Below are positions 1 to 13,140 of a DNA stretch of 64,000 nt, one piece after another. Within the stretch, counting starts at the first letter, position 1. The number at the start of each line of letters is the position of its first letter. A model generated the notes under the pieces. That model had not been told where the DNA came from, did not search any database, and saw only the letters and a list, made by a program, of their open reading frames with translations. The position numbers and the translations under genes are program-made. The DNA is from Siphonodentalium dalli (taxonomy: Eukaryota > Mollusca > Scaphopoda > Gadilida > Siphonodentaliidae): positions 151,334,875 to 151,398,874 of the forward strand of contig CP136062.1 in the NCBI GenBank assembly GCA_032622095.1, in the 5' to 3' direction.

Positions 1-2768
1 CAAATCATGACCCTGACCTGATCTTGACATTCAAAATTGTCAATTCAAGGTCAAATCGGGTAAAGCCGGGCGGATTTCGACGGGTACTTTTGTCGTGACT
101 TTTGTCCGGGGAGTGTTTTGGACGGGTCAAATCGTGACCCGACATGACGTTCACCTTTAAAATGGTCAATTCAAGGTTAAATCGCGCAATTCTCCGAAAA
201 TCAGAGGGGAACATCCCGGACGAAGTCGGGTCCACCAGCTACTATTATATATTTCTAGATTTAGTTACAAACTAAATACCTGTATATTGTACAAAGAAAT
301 GTTTGACAAATATATCTGTATCAATATTACCATACGGGTCATTAAAATAGATACGACGAAACAAATTTTGAAGGGTGCGTATATCAGGTAAATTTTTATA
401 TTTCAAATGATGACAGCAATGCGGAAAGTTGAAGTACCTACGTAATACTGGCTATCCGAATGAAGAGATATACATGTATATAAAAACCAAAATAGAAGAT
501 GACTGCTGGCGACAATGTTTTCCAAAAAAATTCAAAGCATTCGATAGCTCCCATCTAGTTTTCAGCCCGAAGATCAATATGAAGTTTGGTGACTATCAGA
601 TGAGGGATATGTCTGTACAGTTGCTAAACAATTCAGTCATGCAAAAGAGGATCAAACAGTAAGATACCAAATTGCTGCCTGTGGTAATGTTTTTTAACGA
701 AATTCGGGAAAATTAGATTACTCTCACCCTGGTTATCGAGAAGATCATTGTGGAATCTGGTGACGATCGGACAAGGGGTGTCGTCTGTAGGATCAACCAA
801 ATTATTTAGCCATAAAAATAGTAAAATTCAAGATCCCCGCTGGCAGTGATGTCGTCACAAGGACAGTTTGAGAACAAAATATGGCTCACATCTAGCGGTG
901 ACCCAAAATATCCACATGAGAAAAAGTTCTCCAATAAAAGCTGGCTGCAGGGTGCGCCAATTGATTCAAATTCGAAATTTAGCAGGGTGTACTGCTTGTG
1001 GCCATGTTTTCCCCGCAAATTTGATAGACTGATGGACAAAACCACTGAATCTGTTGAATCAATATACATGTATACATGGATTAATTTATATGCATTGTTA
1101 TACATAGTACTGGTATATAAAGGTACTGAAAATAACAATATTACTAGTATACACAAAATAAACCATATATCATGGCTATGGGTTCTAATATCCGAATATG
1201 ACAGCTGAGAACTTGGTGTGAATTGAAGAGTGGTGGTGTCTCAAGTATATCTAACCCTCCACGTTAGCAACATGCCATTAAATGTCATAAGTATAATCTA
1301 GCTTGATGACAGAAGTTATCCATAAAACCCCCCTTAATTCAACCAGGTCCTCGCGCGATGTATGGTCGATCACATGATGATCTAGGGGGGATTAGAATTG
1401 TTGTATAAAAACAGCACTGCATGTAAATATAAAATAAAATAGTGCTACATCTTATTACAGATTATTGCCATATATAATCAGTGACTATACAGACAGTCTG
1501 ACAAAATAAAGTTTCAGTGACACTCTATCCGAAGAGGGGAATAATTCCATCTGTTACAGTCAATGGAGCAATTATGAATCTGGAAAGGTGAAATTTCTAA
1601 GTAATACTAGATATCGACATGACGCGATAACATATAACGTAAATGCAATATGGCCGCTGGCGACCATTTTTTCCTATAAAATTCAAAAAATATTTGATAG
1701 CTCTCATCTGATAGATCAATATCAAGATAAATATGAAGTTTGGTGATGATCGGATGAGTGAAGTGGACTGTGCTAAACGGTTTAGTAATGCTTAAAAAGA
1801 TTCTTACCTTAATATTTTTATGTTCACTGAGTCATCTTTGTCATGTATTGAGTTTGATATCTGTTGTTTAGTTTATAAATCATTTATGTCTCATGTTTGT
1901 TATTTTAATTTATGTGTTTATTATCATTAAATAAAGTTGCATTCCTTAAAAAGATTCTTACCTCAATGTTTTTATGTTCACTTTATAAACTCCACTGAGT
2001 CATCTTTGTCATGTATTGAATTTGATATCTTTTGTTAACAGTTTATAAATTATGTATGTCTCGTGTTCGTTATTATATTATATACACTTTATAGTGTGTT
2101 TTCAGAACGAAAAAAAAATGAATAAAATCAACAAATTTGTAAATTTAAAAACAATTCAAACGTTGTTGTATTTCATGTCCCAGCCCGGACATATACACCA
2201 AATTTCAATAATATTCATTGAGAAACAACGGACCAAACGCCATATAGAACCCCGTATACATCTTTTATTCCGAGCTGGCCTTTTATTCCGAGTTGGCACG
2301 CGTCGATTGGGGCGAGTTAGCCCTGGGGCGAGTACGCCGATTCCGACACCTTCTCTATTTGCAGCATGTATACGTTTACGTTGATTTAAGCGTAAATTAA
2401 TTTACAAAGTTCCCCAATTGGTATCGTAAATAGAGCGACCTTATTTGACAGAGAATGCCTCTGTTATTGATTATCAAGTTGCTATACATTAAAAACGACA
2501 AATTCACATGCTCGTTCAAGCGCAGTAGTCTATTTTCCCCATGTTAAAGGACATCCACAAATACTAAATAACGCTAACGACAACTGTTAACATATTTGGG
2601 CTGAATTCATCTGACGCGGTATTATTACTCAAAATAAACAACAAAACCATCGTTACTTGGAAATGTAGTTTGGGCTAACATTTACATAAATCCTCCACAT
2701 CATTTATCCCGACACACACGTCAGATGAAAAACAACCATGAAGTAAACGGCCAAATTGGCCGAAATAA
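1..2768. repeat. Segmental duplication, copy 1 (~2.7 kb)
   Basis: This stretch is repeated in the same orientation at 6494-9200 with high similarity. The copies differ by an internal deletion in copy 2 (matching about 489-600 here), an extra ~70-bp block in copy 2, and divergence around 2260-2400. Homology stops at the shared GGCCAAATTGGCC palindrome (2752-2764). The left edge is outside the window. It holds short repeats about a TTTGGTGATGATCGG motif that recurs inverted near 15860. Overlapping frames at 806-1208 are kept in both copies, but no domain is recognisable, so no gene is called. Confidence 0.9.
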
Positions 2769-3445
2769 GTTGGCGATAACCCAAAAAAGAACTAATTAGA
2801 CAATTATACTGAGATTTATACTCGGAACATGTCACATTCATTTATTGTATTTATCTTCGCGTATATGCATAACTTACTGTTTAATTCCTTTTGTTCATAC
2901 TTATATATCTTATCGATGAAAAGAGCAATAAATCTAAATCTATCTGTAAAAAAATCACACACACCTTCATAATCATAGGCCCCACTGTGCCATAATGTGA
3001 GGTTACCTGTTACAAATCGCCACGCTATTCCAATTATAGTGAGGCAAAATGACGTCGATTATGGTAATCTGTGAGATGCCTCTTTGCTTTCTCATACGTT
3101 AATTTCATTTAGCGTGAAATTGAAGAAGAATCGTGCATGCATTTGAAACGAGAGTAATAACGATACAAGAACGTTGATCGCCGGCGTATTGGAACGCGGT
3201 ATACCGCTCGAAAGAGACATGTTTTAAAAGTTTGAAATGTCATAAGTTTTTATGATCGATACATATACACATGCGCAACGGTGCAATGAATGATCACTGC
3301 CATCTGTATTTGACCTTTCATACGTGAATACTTATATACTGTATTTCAGTTTTGTAATTCTTCAACCCTGATATATTGCCTTCCAGCTGTTGATTATGTT
3401 GACCAGTTGGAGTGTGATCCCAAAACCCCGCTGCCCTTTCTATAG
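2769..3445. other. Unique non-coding stretch
   Basis: No open frame, RNA gene or repeat structure was recognised between the end of the duplication and the next minisatellite. Confidence 0.5.
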
Positions 3446-4030
3446 GACCATCGGACTATCGAACCCGCGGACTATCGAACCCTCGGACTATCGAACCCTC
3501 GGACTATCGAACCATCGGACTATCGAACCCTCGGACTATCGAACCCTCGGACTATTGAACCATCGGACCATCGAACCCGCGGACTATCGAACCCTCGGAC
3601 TATCGAACCCGCGGACTATTGAACCCTCGGAGTATTGAATCCTCGGACTATTGAACCATCGTACTATCGAAGCCGCGGACTATCGAACCCTCGGACTATC
3701 GAACCCGCGGACTATTGAACCCTCAGAGTATTGAATCCTCTGACTATTGAACCCTCGGACTATCGAACCCTCTGACTATCGAACCCTCGGACTATTGAAC
3801 GAACCCTCGGACTATCGAACCCTCTGACTATCGCTCGGACTATTGAACCCTCAGAGTATTGAATCCTCGGACTATCGAACCCTCGGACTATCGAACCCTC
3901 GGACTATCGAACCCTCGGACTATCGAACCCTCGGACTATCGAACCCTCAGTATGTACCGCTTTAGACTAACCCTCGGACTATCGAACCCTCCGACTATTG
4001 AACCATCGGACTATCGAACCCTCCGACTAA
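3446..4030. repeat. 16-bp minisatellite (GGACTATCGAACCCTC)
   Basis: About 36 imperfect head-to-tail copies of GGACTATCGAACCCTC with common T/C and C/G variants and a few broken units near 3790-3840 and 3950-3975. Because 16 is not a multiple of three, three units make one 16-residue peptide repeat in any open frame. The apparent proteins here are therefore products of the repeat and not genes. Confidence 0.95.
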
Positions 4031-4293
4031 CGCACTGTCCCCGGCCTTATAACATAATTATTAATATTACTTCATACACATAGTACCATAAGTTGTGATA
4101 TGTTTTGAGTCTATAAATATTGCTAAGCCTTATTCTTCATTCATTATATTGTCGCCTTGGTCTCGATATTATTGTATGTATTGTGGGCTATATTGAACCC
4201 CTTTTTTCACAATAGAAAAGTTTTGTAAAAGCATACATGTGCATTAACAATCGTGGTCATGGTGAGTGAGCGGTGCCACGTGAAAGACAGACT

Positions 4294-4842
4294 TTTATAT
4301 ATAAGATGATCTATCTCTTTGTAAATATGCGTTATATAGTTAATGGGGTATAAACTCGAAGACCCCTGTTCGGAGATGCTTCTATCGATTAATATTGATA
4401 ATAATTCGAAAATTTCTGGTCTAAAAACGTGTGGTTGTTTAGCAACGAACAATGTTGGTTACTATTAACAGAGACCAGAACCTTTATTGTGTAACTTTGT
4501 CACAAATAAACGTTAATTAGACTCACTATCGCTTATATAACTATGCAATAAAAGAAGACAAACAATCAATCTGGGACATTTGACGTTCGAAACATATTAA
4601 CTATAGGAACACCATAATGATCTCTATCGATATATGGTATCTCCTGAATGGTCTGTTCTAAAAATAGATAAATAAAGTGTCCCACTTTATCATCTCATTT
4701 TATAATAAAATATTCGAAATAAAATCAATATTAATTCATAGAATCGTTTCCGGGCGGGGATTTCCAACTCATAAGCATTATTTCATACCCAGGAAACTAT
4801 CTAGGATTTGTTATTTAAAGAGATAATCCATCTTTAAATTTT
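4294..4842. mobile_element. MITE family A, copy 1
   Basis: The ends are inverted relative to each other: an AGATNATCTATCTCTTT-type sequence near 4300 is matched by AAAGAGATAATCCATCTTTAAA near 4820-4840, with inner matches around a GGGTATAAA/TTTCATACCC pair. The same element occurs at 36881-37408, where the interior (GACCAGAAA, CAAATAAACGTTAATTA) is also shared. There is no coding capacity. This fits a non-autonomous TIR element of unassigned superfamily. Confidence 0.7.
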
Positions 4843-6204
4843 TATAACCATTTTATTTCGATGTTTTAGAGGGACAGCAATATTTTATTTTGTTAATTTT
4901 TTCAATAACAAAATAACATAATTGGTATATTGTAACAGAACGATGTGCGCCCTGTACATACGCGTGCCACATCCATGTATGCACTATTGCATCAGAAATT
5001 ATTTCATCATACGATGCACGAAAAACAGGCATGATTTGTTAGTCGGACAGTCGTACATAGCATACTGACCATCGATGTACTGACGATATCATTCGATGCT
5101 GGTTCTCATGAAAACACGCAGTCAAACCAGTGCAGTGATATAAAGTTTATAGTTTGTTTTGGTACACTTTACTGGTCATGATATATGAACACTACCTTTA
5201 GTGACGAGCCGTTGACAACCTGGCCAATAACATCGTCATATGATTTTGGAAAAGCAGGTCACCATTTTCCTTTATAAGCGATGAGCTTTTTTTCTCTCAT
5301 CGTTCAGTCGACTAAGTTCCAATATGATCCTTTTTATGACTTACTGATCCCAAAGAAAGAAGACATAAGAAGCCACCACCGGCTATATAGTACTGCCCAG
5401 CGAAGTTATGTTCAAATAAAGAAATCAACAAACTATGGTTCCATGAGTTGTCGTGACTAAACAAAAAAGTACACATCGTGAAGTCCGGAGGACCTATCTC
5501 CAACGTAGGTTCTGTCATAATATTTGGGTCTAATTATAAATTTATTTTCAATATTTCAACGGAATAAACCAAAAACTGCGTTAAAATTTAATTGGTTATG
5601 TTGTTGTTGTTTTTGTTGTTGTTGTTGTTACAATATTGTTGCTGAATACTGAAATTGACGCTAAATGCACAATTCTTCCCGAGCACCGGCTACTTGCGAC
5701 ATTTCAGCAAACCTCTATGATGTTCATCAAGGTAAGGCACCAACAATTCGATCAATCCAATTAAGTTTGGATACAGAGACAAATAAGAACAAGAAAACTA
5801 AGATGCATGCATCAGGTCGGCCGTGAACTATCTACCATAGAATTGTTGTAGCTATCGATTATACATTTTTAAACACCTGTCTGTATGTATGTATGTATGT
5901 GTGTATGCGTGAATGCATGTGTGTATGTGTTATAGACTCTAACACTGCTCGAATTTGGTATTTAACGTGTCAACTTGACCTCGCTCATAGGCATGTTTCT
6001 GGACCTTGACCGATCCGACTAAAAATTTGTGTGTAGGACTACTTCGATCCCGGGAGCAATATGGACGGGTCCAATTTCACGTGGGACCATGTTCTCGAAC
6101 GTGCTGATATAGGCATGTTTCTGGACCAATTGAACAATAGTTTGACCAGACGCTGTATATACTGGGTACTGTCCAGATGGAGGCGATCACAAAAAAATCC
6201 CTAA
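4843..6204. other. Non-coding DNA with microsatellites
   Basis: No gene is seen. It holds a GTT run (about 5599-5632), a GTAT/GTGT run (5881-5930), and two diverged copies of a GGCATGTTTCTGGACC segment (5991 and 6112) that look like fragments of a dispersed repeat. Confidence 0.5.
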
Positions 6205-6236
6205 CTAGCCCGAACGAAGTCGAGTACATCAGCTAG
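6205..6236 (+). mobile_element. Helitron-like 3' terminus
   Basis: A short stem (CCCGAACGAAGTCGAG) is followed within about 12 nt by CTAG and then a T-rich host-like sequence. That is the arrangement expected of a Helitron 3' end: a hairpin just before CTRR, inserted next to T. Related ends occur near 212-237 and 6712-6737 and in reverse at 11110. The 5' end was not identified. Confidence 0.45.
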
Positions 6237-6339
6237 TTTAATATATATTTTGGACATTTGTCTGTCTGTTTGTCTGTTAGCTATGGCCGAGAAAACTGCC
6301 GGACAGATTTGACGAAATTTGATACCTAGGGGAAATTAT

Positions 6340-6740
6340 TTCCAGGGAGTATTTTGGACGGGTCAAATCTTGATCCCGACCTGACTTTGACATTCAAAAA
6401 GATCAATTCAAGGTCAAATCTGGTAAAACGGAAGTATTTCAACGAAATTTAATACCTACTGTTACTTTTGTCCCAGGAGTGTTTCGGGTGGGTCAAATCA
6501 TGACCCTGACCTGATCTTGACATTCAAAATTGTCAATTCAAGGTCAAATCGGGTAAAGCCGGGCGGATTTCGACGGGTACTTTTGTCGTGACTTTTGTCC
6601 GGGGAGTGTTTTGGACGGGTCAAATCGTGACCCCGACATGACCTTCACCTTTAAAATAGTCAATTCAAGGTTAAATCGCGCATTTCTCCGAAAATCAGAG
6701 GGGAACATCCCGGACGAAGTGGGGTCCACGAGCTACTATT
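6340..6740. repeat. ~125-130 bp tandem repeat (GGTCAAATC...GACC)
   Basis: Three diverged head-to-tail units begin near 6358, 6490 and 6617. Each carries GGTCAAATC, a GACCTGAC/GACATGAC block, TTCAATTCAAGGTCAAATC-like sequence and a GGGAGTGTTTTGGACGGG block. The same array enters the window at position 1 as part of the segmental duplication. Confidence 0.7.
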
Positions 6741-9200
6741 ATATATTTCTAGATTTAGTTACAAACTAAATACCTGTATATTGTACAAAGAAATGTTTGA
6801 CAAATATATCTGTATCAATATTACCATACGGGTCATTAAAATAGATACGACGAAACAAATTTTGAAGGGTGCATGTATCAGGTAAATTTTTATATTTCAA
6901 ATGATGACAGGAATGCAGAAAGTTGAAGTACCTACGTAATACTGGCTATCCGCATGAAGAGATATACATGTATATAAAAACCAGATGAGGGATATGTCTG
7001 TACAGTTGCTAAACAATTCAGTCATGCAAAAGAGGATCAAAGAGTAAGATACCAAATTGCTGCCTGTGGTAATGTTTTTTAACGAAATTCGGGAAAATTA
7101 GATTACTCTCACCCTGGTTATCCAGAAGATAATTGTGGAATCTGATGACGATCGGACAAGGGGTCTCGTCTGTAGGATCAACCAAATTATTTAGCCATAA
7201 AAATAGTAAAATTGAAGATCACCGCTGGCAGTGATGTCTTCACAAGGACAGTTTGAGAACAAAATATGGCTCACATCTAGCGGTGACCCAAAATATCCAC
7301 ATAAGAAAAAGTTCTCCAATAAAAGCTGGCTGCAGGGTGCGCCAATTGATTCAAATTCGAAATTTAGCAGGGTGTACTGCTTGTGGCCATGTTTTCCCCG
7401 CAAATTTGATAGACTGATGGACAAAACCACTGAATCCGTTGAATCAATATACATGTATACATGGATTAATTTATATGCATTGTTATACACAGTACTGGTA
7501 TATAAAGGTACTGAAAATAACTATATTACTAGTATACACAAAATAAACCATATATCATGGCTATGGGTTCTAATATCCGAACATGACAGCTGAGAACTTG
7601 GTGTGAATTAAAGAGTGGTGGTTTCTCAAGCATATCTAACCCTCCACGTTAGCAACATGCCATTAAATGTCATAAGTATAATCTAGCTTGAGGACAGAAG
7701 TGATCCATAAAACCCCCTTAATTCAACCAGGTCCTCGCGCGATGTATGATCGATCACATGATGATCTAGGGGGATTAGAATTGATGTATAAAAACAGCAC
7801 TGCATGTAAATATAAAATAAAATAGTGCTACATCTTATTACAGATTATTGCCATATATAATCAGTGATTATACAGACAGTCTGACAAAATAAAGTTTCAG
7901 TGACACTCTATCCGAAGAGGGGAATAATTTCATCTGTTACAGTCAATGGAGCAATTATGAATCTGGAAAGGTGAAATTTCTAAGTAATACTAGATATCGA
8001 CATGACGCGATAAAATATAACGTAAATGCAATATGGCCGCTGGCGACCATTTTTTCCTATGAAATTAAAAAAATATTTGATAGCTCTCATCTGATAGATC
8101 AATATCAAGATAAATATGAAGTTTGGTGATGATCGGATGAGTGAAGTGGACTGTGGTCTGTGCTAAACGGTTTAGTAATGCTTAAAAAGATTCTTACCTT
8201 AATATTTTTATGTTCACTTTATAAACTTCACTGAGTCATCTTTGTCATGTATTGAGTTTGATATCTTTTGTTAACAGTTTATAAATCATGTATGTCTCAT
8301 GTTTGTTATTTTAATTTATGTGTTTATTATCATTAAATAAAGTTGCATTCCTTAAAAAGATTCTTACCTCAATGTTTTTATGTTCACTTTATAAACTCCA
8401 CTGAGTCATCTTTGTCATGTATTGAATTTGATATCTTTTGTTAACAGTTTATAAATTATGTATGTCTCGTGTTCGTTATTATATTATATACACTTTATAG
8501 TGTGTTTTCAGAACGAAAACAAATTGAATAAAATCAACAAATTTGTAAATTTAAAAACAATTCAAACGTTGTTGTATTCCATGTCCCAGCCCGGACATAT
8601 ACACCAAATTTCAATAATATTCATTGAGAAACAACGGACCAAACGCTATATAACACCCGTATACATCTTTTATTCCGTATCGGACTCGGGTACATGTTAT
8701 AGTAGGTACCGAATTGACACACGTCGACTGGGCGAGTTGGCCCTGGGGCGATTAGGCCGATTCCGGCACATTCTAGAATTGACCGTATGTATCCGTTTAC
8801 GCGTAGTTTACTTTAGAAAGTTCCGCAATTAATACCGTAAATAGAGCGACCTTATTTGACAGAGAATGCCTCTGTTATTGATTATCAAGTTGCTGTACAT
8901 TAAAAACGACAAATTCACATGCTCGTTCAAGCGCAGTTAGTCTATTTTCCCCATGTTAAAGGACATCCACAAATACTAAATAACGCTAACCTACTGCCGA
9001 ATGTTTGACACGACAACTGTTAACATATTTGGGCTGAATTCATCTGACGCGGTATTATTCCTCAAAATAAACAACAAAACCATCGTTACTTGGAAATGTA
9101 GTTTGGGCTAACATTTACATAAATCCTCCAGATCAATTATCCGACACACACGTCAGATGAAAAAGTCACATGAAGTAACCGGCCAAATTGGCCGAAATAA
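6494..9200. repeat. Segmental duplication, copy 2
   Basis: Direct-orientation partner of 1-2768, starting inside the ~130-bp tandem array and ending at the shared GGCCAAATTGGCC palindrome (9181-9193). Inside it a ~140-bp block beginning ATTCTTACCT (near 8190 and 8357) is itself repeated. Non-coding. Confidence 0.9.
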
Positions 9201-11109
9201 TTGTGTAGCCGACCTATACGGATCAGGCGTCAGGTGAGGTCAAACTGGGCGTGCGAGAGCAACGTCACGATTTGTTGAAACTGCTATTTCAAGGGTCATT
9301 CATGTACCCCCGCGATGTTTCACGTGCTCTTATATACATGGTGTTTTGTGCTAATAAATGTTATGTTATGTTATCAGATTGTTATCAGATTGCTAGTTAC
9401 AACCGGATAATATCATTCCCACTAAACTGGAGGATCCCACAACTATGGAGCGTAAGACAAATAGTGGAGCGTAAGTTTTATGAACTTATGTGATGCTGTT
9501 CTCCTCAGGACAGAGACAATGATTTACAAAAATATACACGCATTAACCTTTTCTATACTAAATGAATTCTCACAATCAGTCACAAAAGTAGACATTGGAA
9601 TGGTATAATATTCATATGGAGGGTTGTTCATGTAATACAAGCAGACGATATCTGCTAGACAGAAAACTGATAATACAAGAGCAGAATGATTCATATTCAT
9701 TGGTGGAAATTGTTCAGATAATAGGTTCAAAAACGCATACATGGTCGTTTGTTGAACTTATTATCTGGACATTTCATAAGGGAACTACTGATAAATGAGT
9801 ATTTGGTATAGAAAGGGCTAATGAGCTACAAATTTCAAATCAATGTGAAATGTTCAATATTGGTTCAGGACAAGGAAAGGTGGTTTTGTTACATGATCCT
9901 ACTCTTATTCCATTCAATAAACCTTTTCTATAAATTGTGATATTAAACGTTCGTTTAATAACAAGAAATAGTGCCAGGTGACAATTGACTTGCTTTTTGT
10001 CGTCTGTTTACATTCCGTACACTACGTCTCAAAATACTATGGCTTCCAATATTTTTACAACAAACTGTAATGAATGAAGAGTTTGAAAAGTTATGTCATT
10101 AAATATACGCCATTAAATGCACCAAAGAGTGTTTATTTATCTGGGACTATTTCTTTACGTGGTCTAACAACGCATATAATTATATTTACGTGAAACGTCA
10201 TCGCATGCCTTATATAAGCCGATGTTAGTTTCGCGTCCCATTTGTTGATTTAAGTGTGTTTTGTAGAGGTTTTTGGATCATGTAATTAATAGAATCTACA
10301 ACTCGTCCCTCACCAAAGGCTCGGTCCTGACCCAATTTGCTGGACTCGTTTTATTAATTCCGCTATAAACTGGGGACTCGTTGTATAGATCCTCTATTTA
10401 TTAGCATAATATGTTGACTTTTTTATGCTATAACACATATATAAACGACCTACTTGACATGTTTGCTTGTCATTTTTCTAACTTATCTCTAACATAGATC
10501 ATGTGCTATATGGCCCTGTGACAATAATCTGCATATTAAACTTTCAGGGGGATTCTATAGTCCGAGCGAATACTCGAAGATAGGCGGTTCTTATGGAAGC
10601 CTCGCGGACAGTGCGGGTAAATATATTTATTACACGCTTTTCTCAAGAACTTTAGTGCTCCTGCTGTAACATATTTACACATCCGTATGAAAAATACGTT
10701 CCATACGCATCCCGTTAACGTCAAACGACAGAAATGACTCGCCTCAACCATGAAACCGGAACTTAAAATAAAACACCATCACACGATGACAAAACAAGCC
10801 ATAGCTGTATGTACCTTAATAAAAAGATATTTAATTCATGGATTCTAAACACGCATTCTGATTGGCCGAGAGCGCTAACTTTAGTTTTCGATTCGTTAGC
10901 ACGGTCCGCTGAATCGTGCACGTTTGAATGCACCATAAAGTTATTGACAACGCGCGTCAAATACGTCACCGCATAGCCAGGAGTCCCGTAATCGAGTTCA
11001 ACCAGGTGGTTATTTACTGCTCCAAGTAACCACATGCATGCAACGTACCAACATATCTGTTTCTCTCCTAAATTCCAATATCCGTAATCTCATTTAAGAT
11101 TATAAGATA
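9201..11109. other. Non-coding unique DNA
   Basis: No conserved coding region, RNA gene or clear element was recognised. Short open frames here lack recognisable domains and splice contexts. Confidence 0.5.
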
Positions 11110-11600
11110 CTAGCTGGGGTACCCGTCGTTACTCGGGTGAAGAAGATTAGAAACAACTTGAAGTGTTTTGACATACATTTACTCAATTTCAAAGAATGTA
11201 TTTGTGGTCTTCCCTTCTATTGCATGGGTGACGAGGTTTGGCGATGATCCGATCCTTGGCCACCTGTTGATCTATTCCTGATATATGTTGGATAAAGAGA
11301 TTATGTTAATTGAGGCGCTCTGTGACGTTGCGTACGGTCGAGGGTAACAATAAAGAGCGTCCACTATTGATCTATTCCTGATGTGGTACGGATAAAGAGC
11401 GTTCACTTATGTGCATCAACTTATTAACGTCATCCCGTGTGCAGTCTCAGCTGCTTTTTAATATATATGGGGCCAACGGGGGCCTTTCTAATCAGACTCC
11501 CCGGGTCAAATTACCATATACTGTACACATGTTCAGCTCCGATGGTCCAGCCGTTTGGTCGCCTATAGCCCGGACAAACAGACAAACAAACATAATTGAG
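11110..11600 (-). mobile_element. Helitron-like element, 3' part on - strand
   Basis: Read on the - strand, the segment ends with a CCCGAGTAACGACGGG hairpin followed by a short spacer and CTAG next to T (11113-11150). This is a good match to a Helitron 3' end. The interior includes CGGACAAACAGACAAAC-type sequence (11570-11590) often seen near ends of such invertebrate repeats. No Rep/helicase coding is present, so it is non-autonomous or truncated. The far boundary is uncertain. Confidence 0.45.
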
Positions 11601-11682
11601 TTTTATTTCTGTCGCTTATTAAAAACAAATTGCAAAATAAGAATTCACAAGCATTCGCGTGCTTATATCAGAAGAATTTGGA

Positions 11683-12305
11683 AATGTTGGGTACCCGAGT
11701 TAACGTTTTGTAGAACATGGGTACCCGAGTCAACGTTTTGTAGAACCTGGTCACCCGAGTTAACGTTTTGTAGAACCTGGGTACCCGAGTCAACGTTTTG
11801 TAGAACCTGGTCACCCGAGTTAACGTTTTGTATAACCTGGGTACCCGAGTCAACGTTTTGGAGATCCTGGGTACCCTAACCAACGCTTCTTATATCCTGG
11901 GTACCATAATCAGCGCTTCGGGATCCTGGGTACCATAATCAACGCTTCGGGATCCTGGGTACCCTAATTCAAGTTTGGAGATCATGGATACCCTAATCAA
12001 CGTCTCTTAGATCCTGGGTACTCAAGTGAACGTTTCGAGAACCTGGGTACCTTAATCATTGTTTCAGAGATCCTGGGTACACTAATCAATGTTTCAGATA
12101 TCCTGGGTACCCTAATCAATGTTTCAGATATCCTGGGTACTCTAATCAATGTTTCAGATATCATGGGTACCCTAATCAACGTTTCAGATATCCCGGGTAC
12201 CCTAATCAATGTTTCAGATACCATGGGTACCCTAATCAACGTTTAGAGATCCTGTGTACCATACTCAAAGTTTCATAGATCAGGGGGTGCACACTAATCA
12301 ACGGA
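11683..12305. repeat. 30-bp minisatellite (GGGTACCC...)
   Basis: About 20 head-to-tail 30-bp units. The first part (11683-11880) alternates GGGTACCCGAGTCAACG with GGTCACCCGAGTTAACG, each followed by TTTTGTAGAACCT. The later part (11990-12250) has units containing CTAATCAATGTTTCAGATAT. As 30 is a multiple of three, both strands give spurious repetitive peptides. Confidence 0.95.
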
Positions 12306-13140
12306 AGTATGACAATTTGATCAATTCAGCATAAGTGAACATGCGGCGATTAGAACTCATGATTTGGCACTAATCAAATACCTACTATTGGAAATTAATT
12401 CGTATATAAACATGTGTTTGGACCATATCATTTAGAAGAGACAGAGGAGACTTAATACAAGATGTGTAACTCTAATAATTAAGTTGCTTGTATACACATG
12501 CGCAAAGTGTTGCACGGTTCAGTTATGTCCCATCCATAATATTGTAATTTCCTCATAATTCAAACAGTTTTGACACTGGTGTCCTACTGAATACAACATA
12601 CTCACATTAGCCTAAGGGGAGGTATAACAAGTGGGTGGTATCGAAGATGGCCTTGTTGGGTTTTTTGCTTGAAATAGGGAATTTGTCAGAAAAGAAATTC
12701 ACACTCAGGCTGGTCAGCATTTGTTTAAACTGTCTGTCTAACGACCTTACACGTAAACATTGACAAACTGAGGATCATAAGTCAGGTAAACATCGGGCAA
12801 ACCTGGTTTTCGAACTCGATCGAGATATTGTTGTGAAATATCCATGTACCAAACATGAATGGCGACGGATGGCGTTTGTTCAAGTTATCTCGCCGACGGG
12901 CATACAATTGCTTTAAATAGTAACAAGAGCCATGATTCTGGTACGAAAATTATGTGCGCTAGATTTTCTGTTTGCATGAGTCGAACACGATTATTAACTC
13001 ACATATCAAATCGCGTCAATATCCACCAATTGACGGCTAAATTATATTCGCACAGATGCCCGACTAACCGTGTCTAGTAAAATCATATGCGCATTTTTAA
13101 AAGAAAAAACTCGACTAAAGACCCACGCATACACAGATTA
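12306..13140. other. Non-coding stretch
   Basis: No gene or element recognised between the two minisatellites. Confidence 0.5.

Noticed and set aside
846-1208. 120-codon frame kept in both duplication copies (also 7231-7593)
   Set aside because: Conservation follows from the recent duplication of the whole block; the opposite strand is also open, and no domain is recognisable.
3390-4083. Peptides of RTIEPSDYRTLGLSN repeats
   Set aside because: They are translations of a 16-bp minisatellite, with the same peptide in every open frame and no start or domain context.
11683-12305. CRISPR-like regular repeats
   Set aside because: Units are contiguous without unique spacers, and the window is eukaryotic. 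The same applies to the other arrays.
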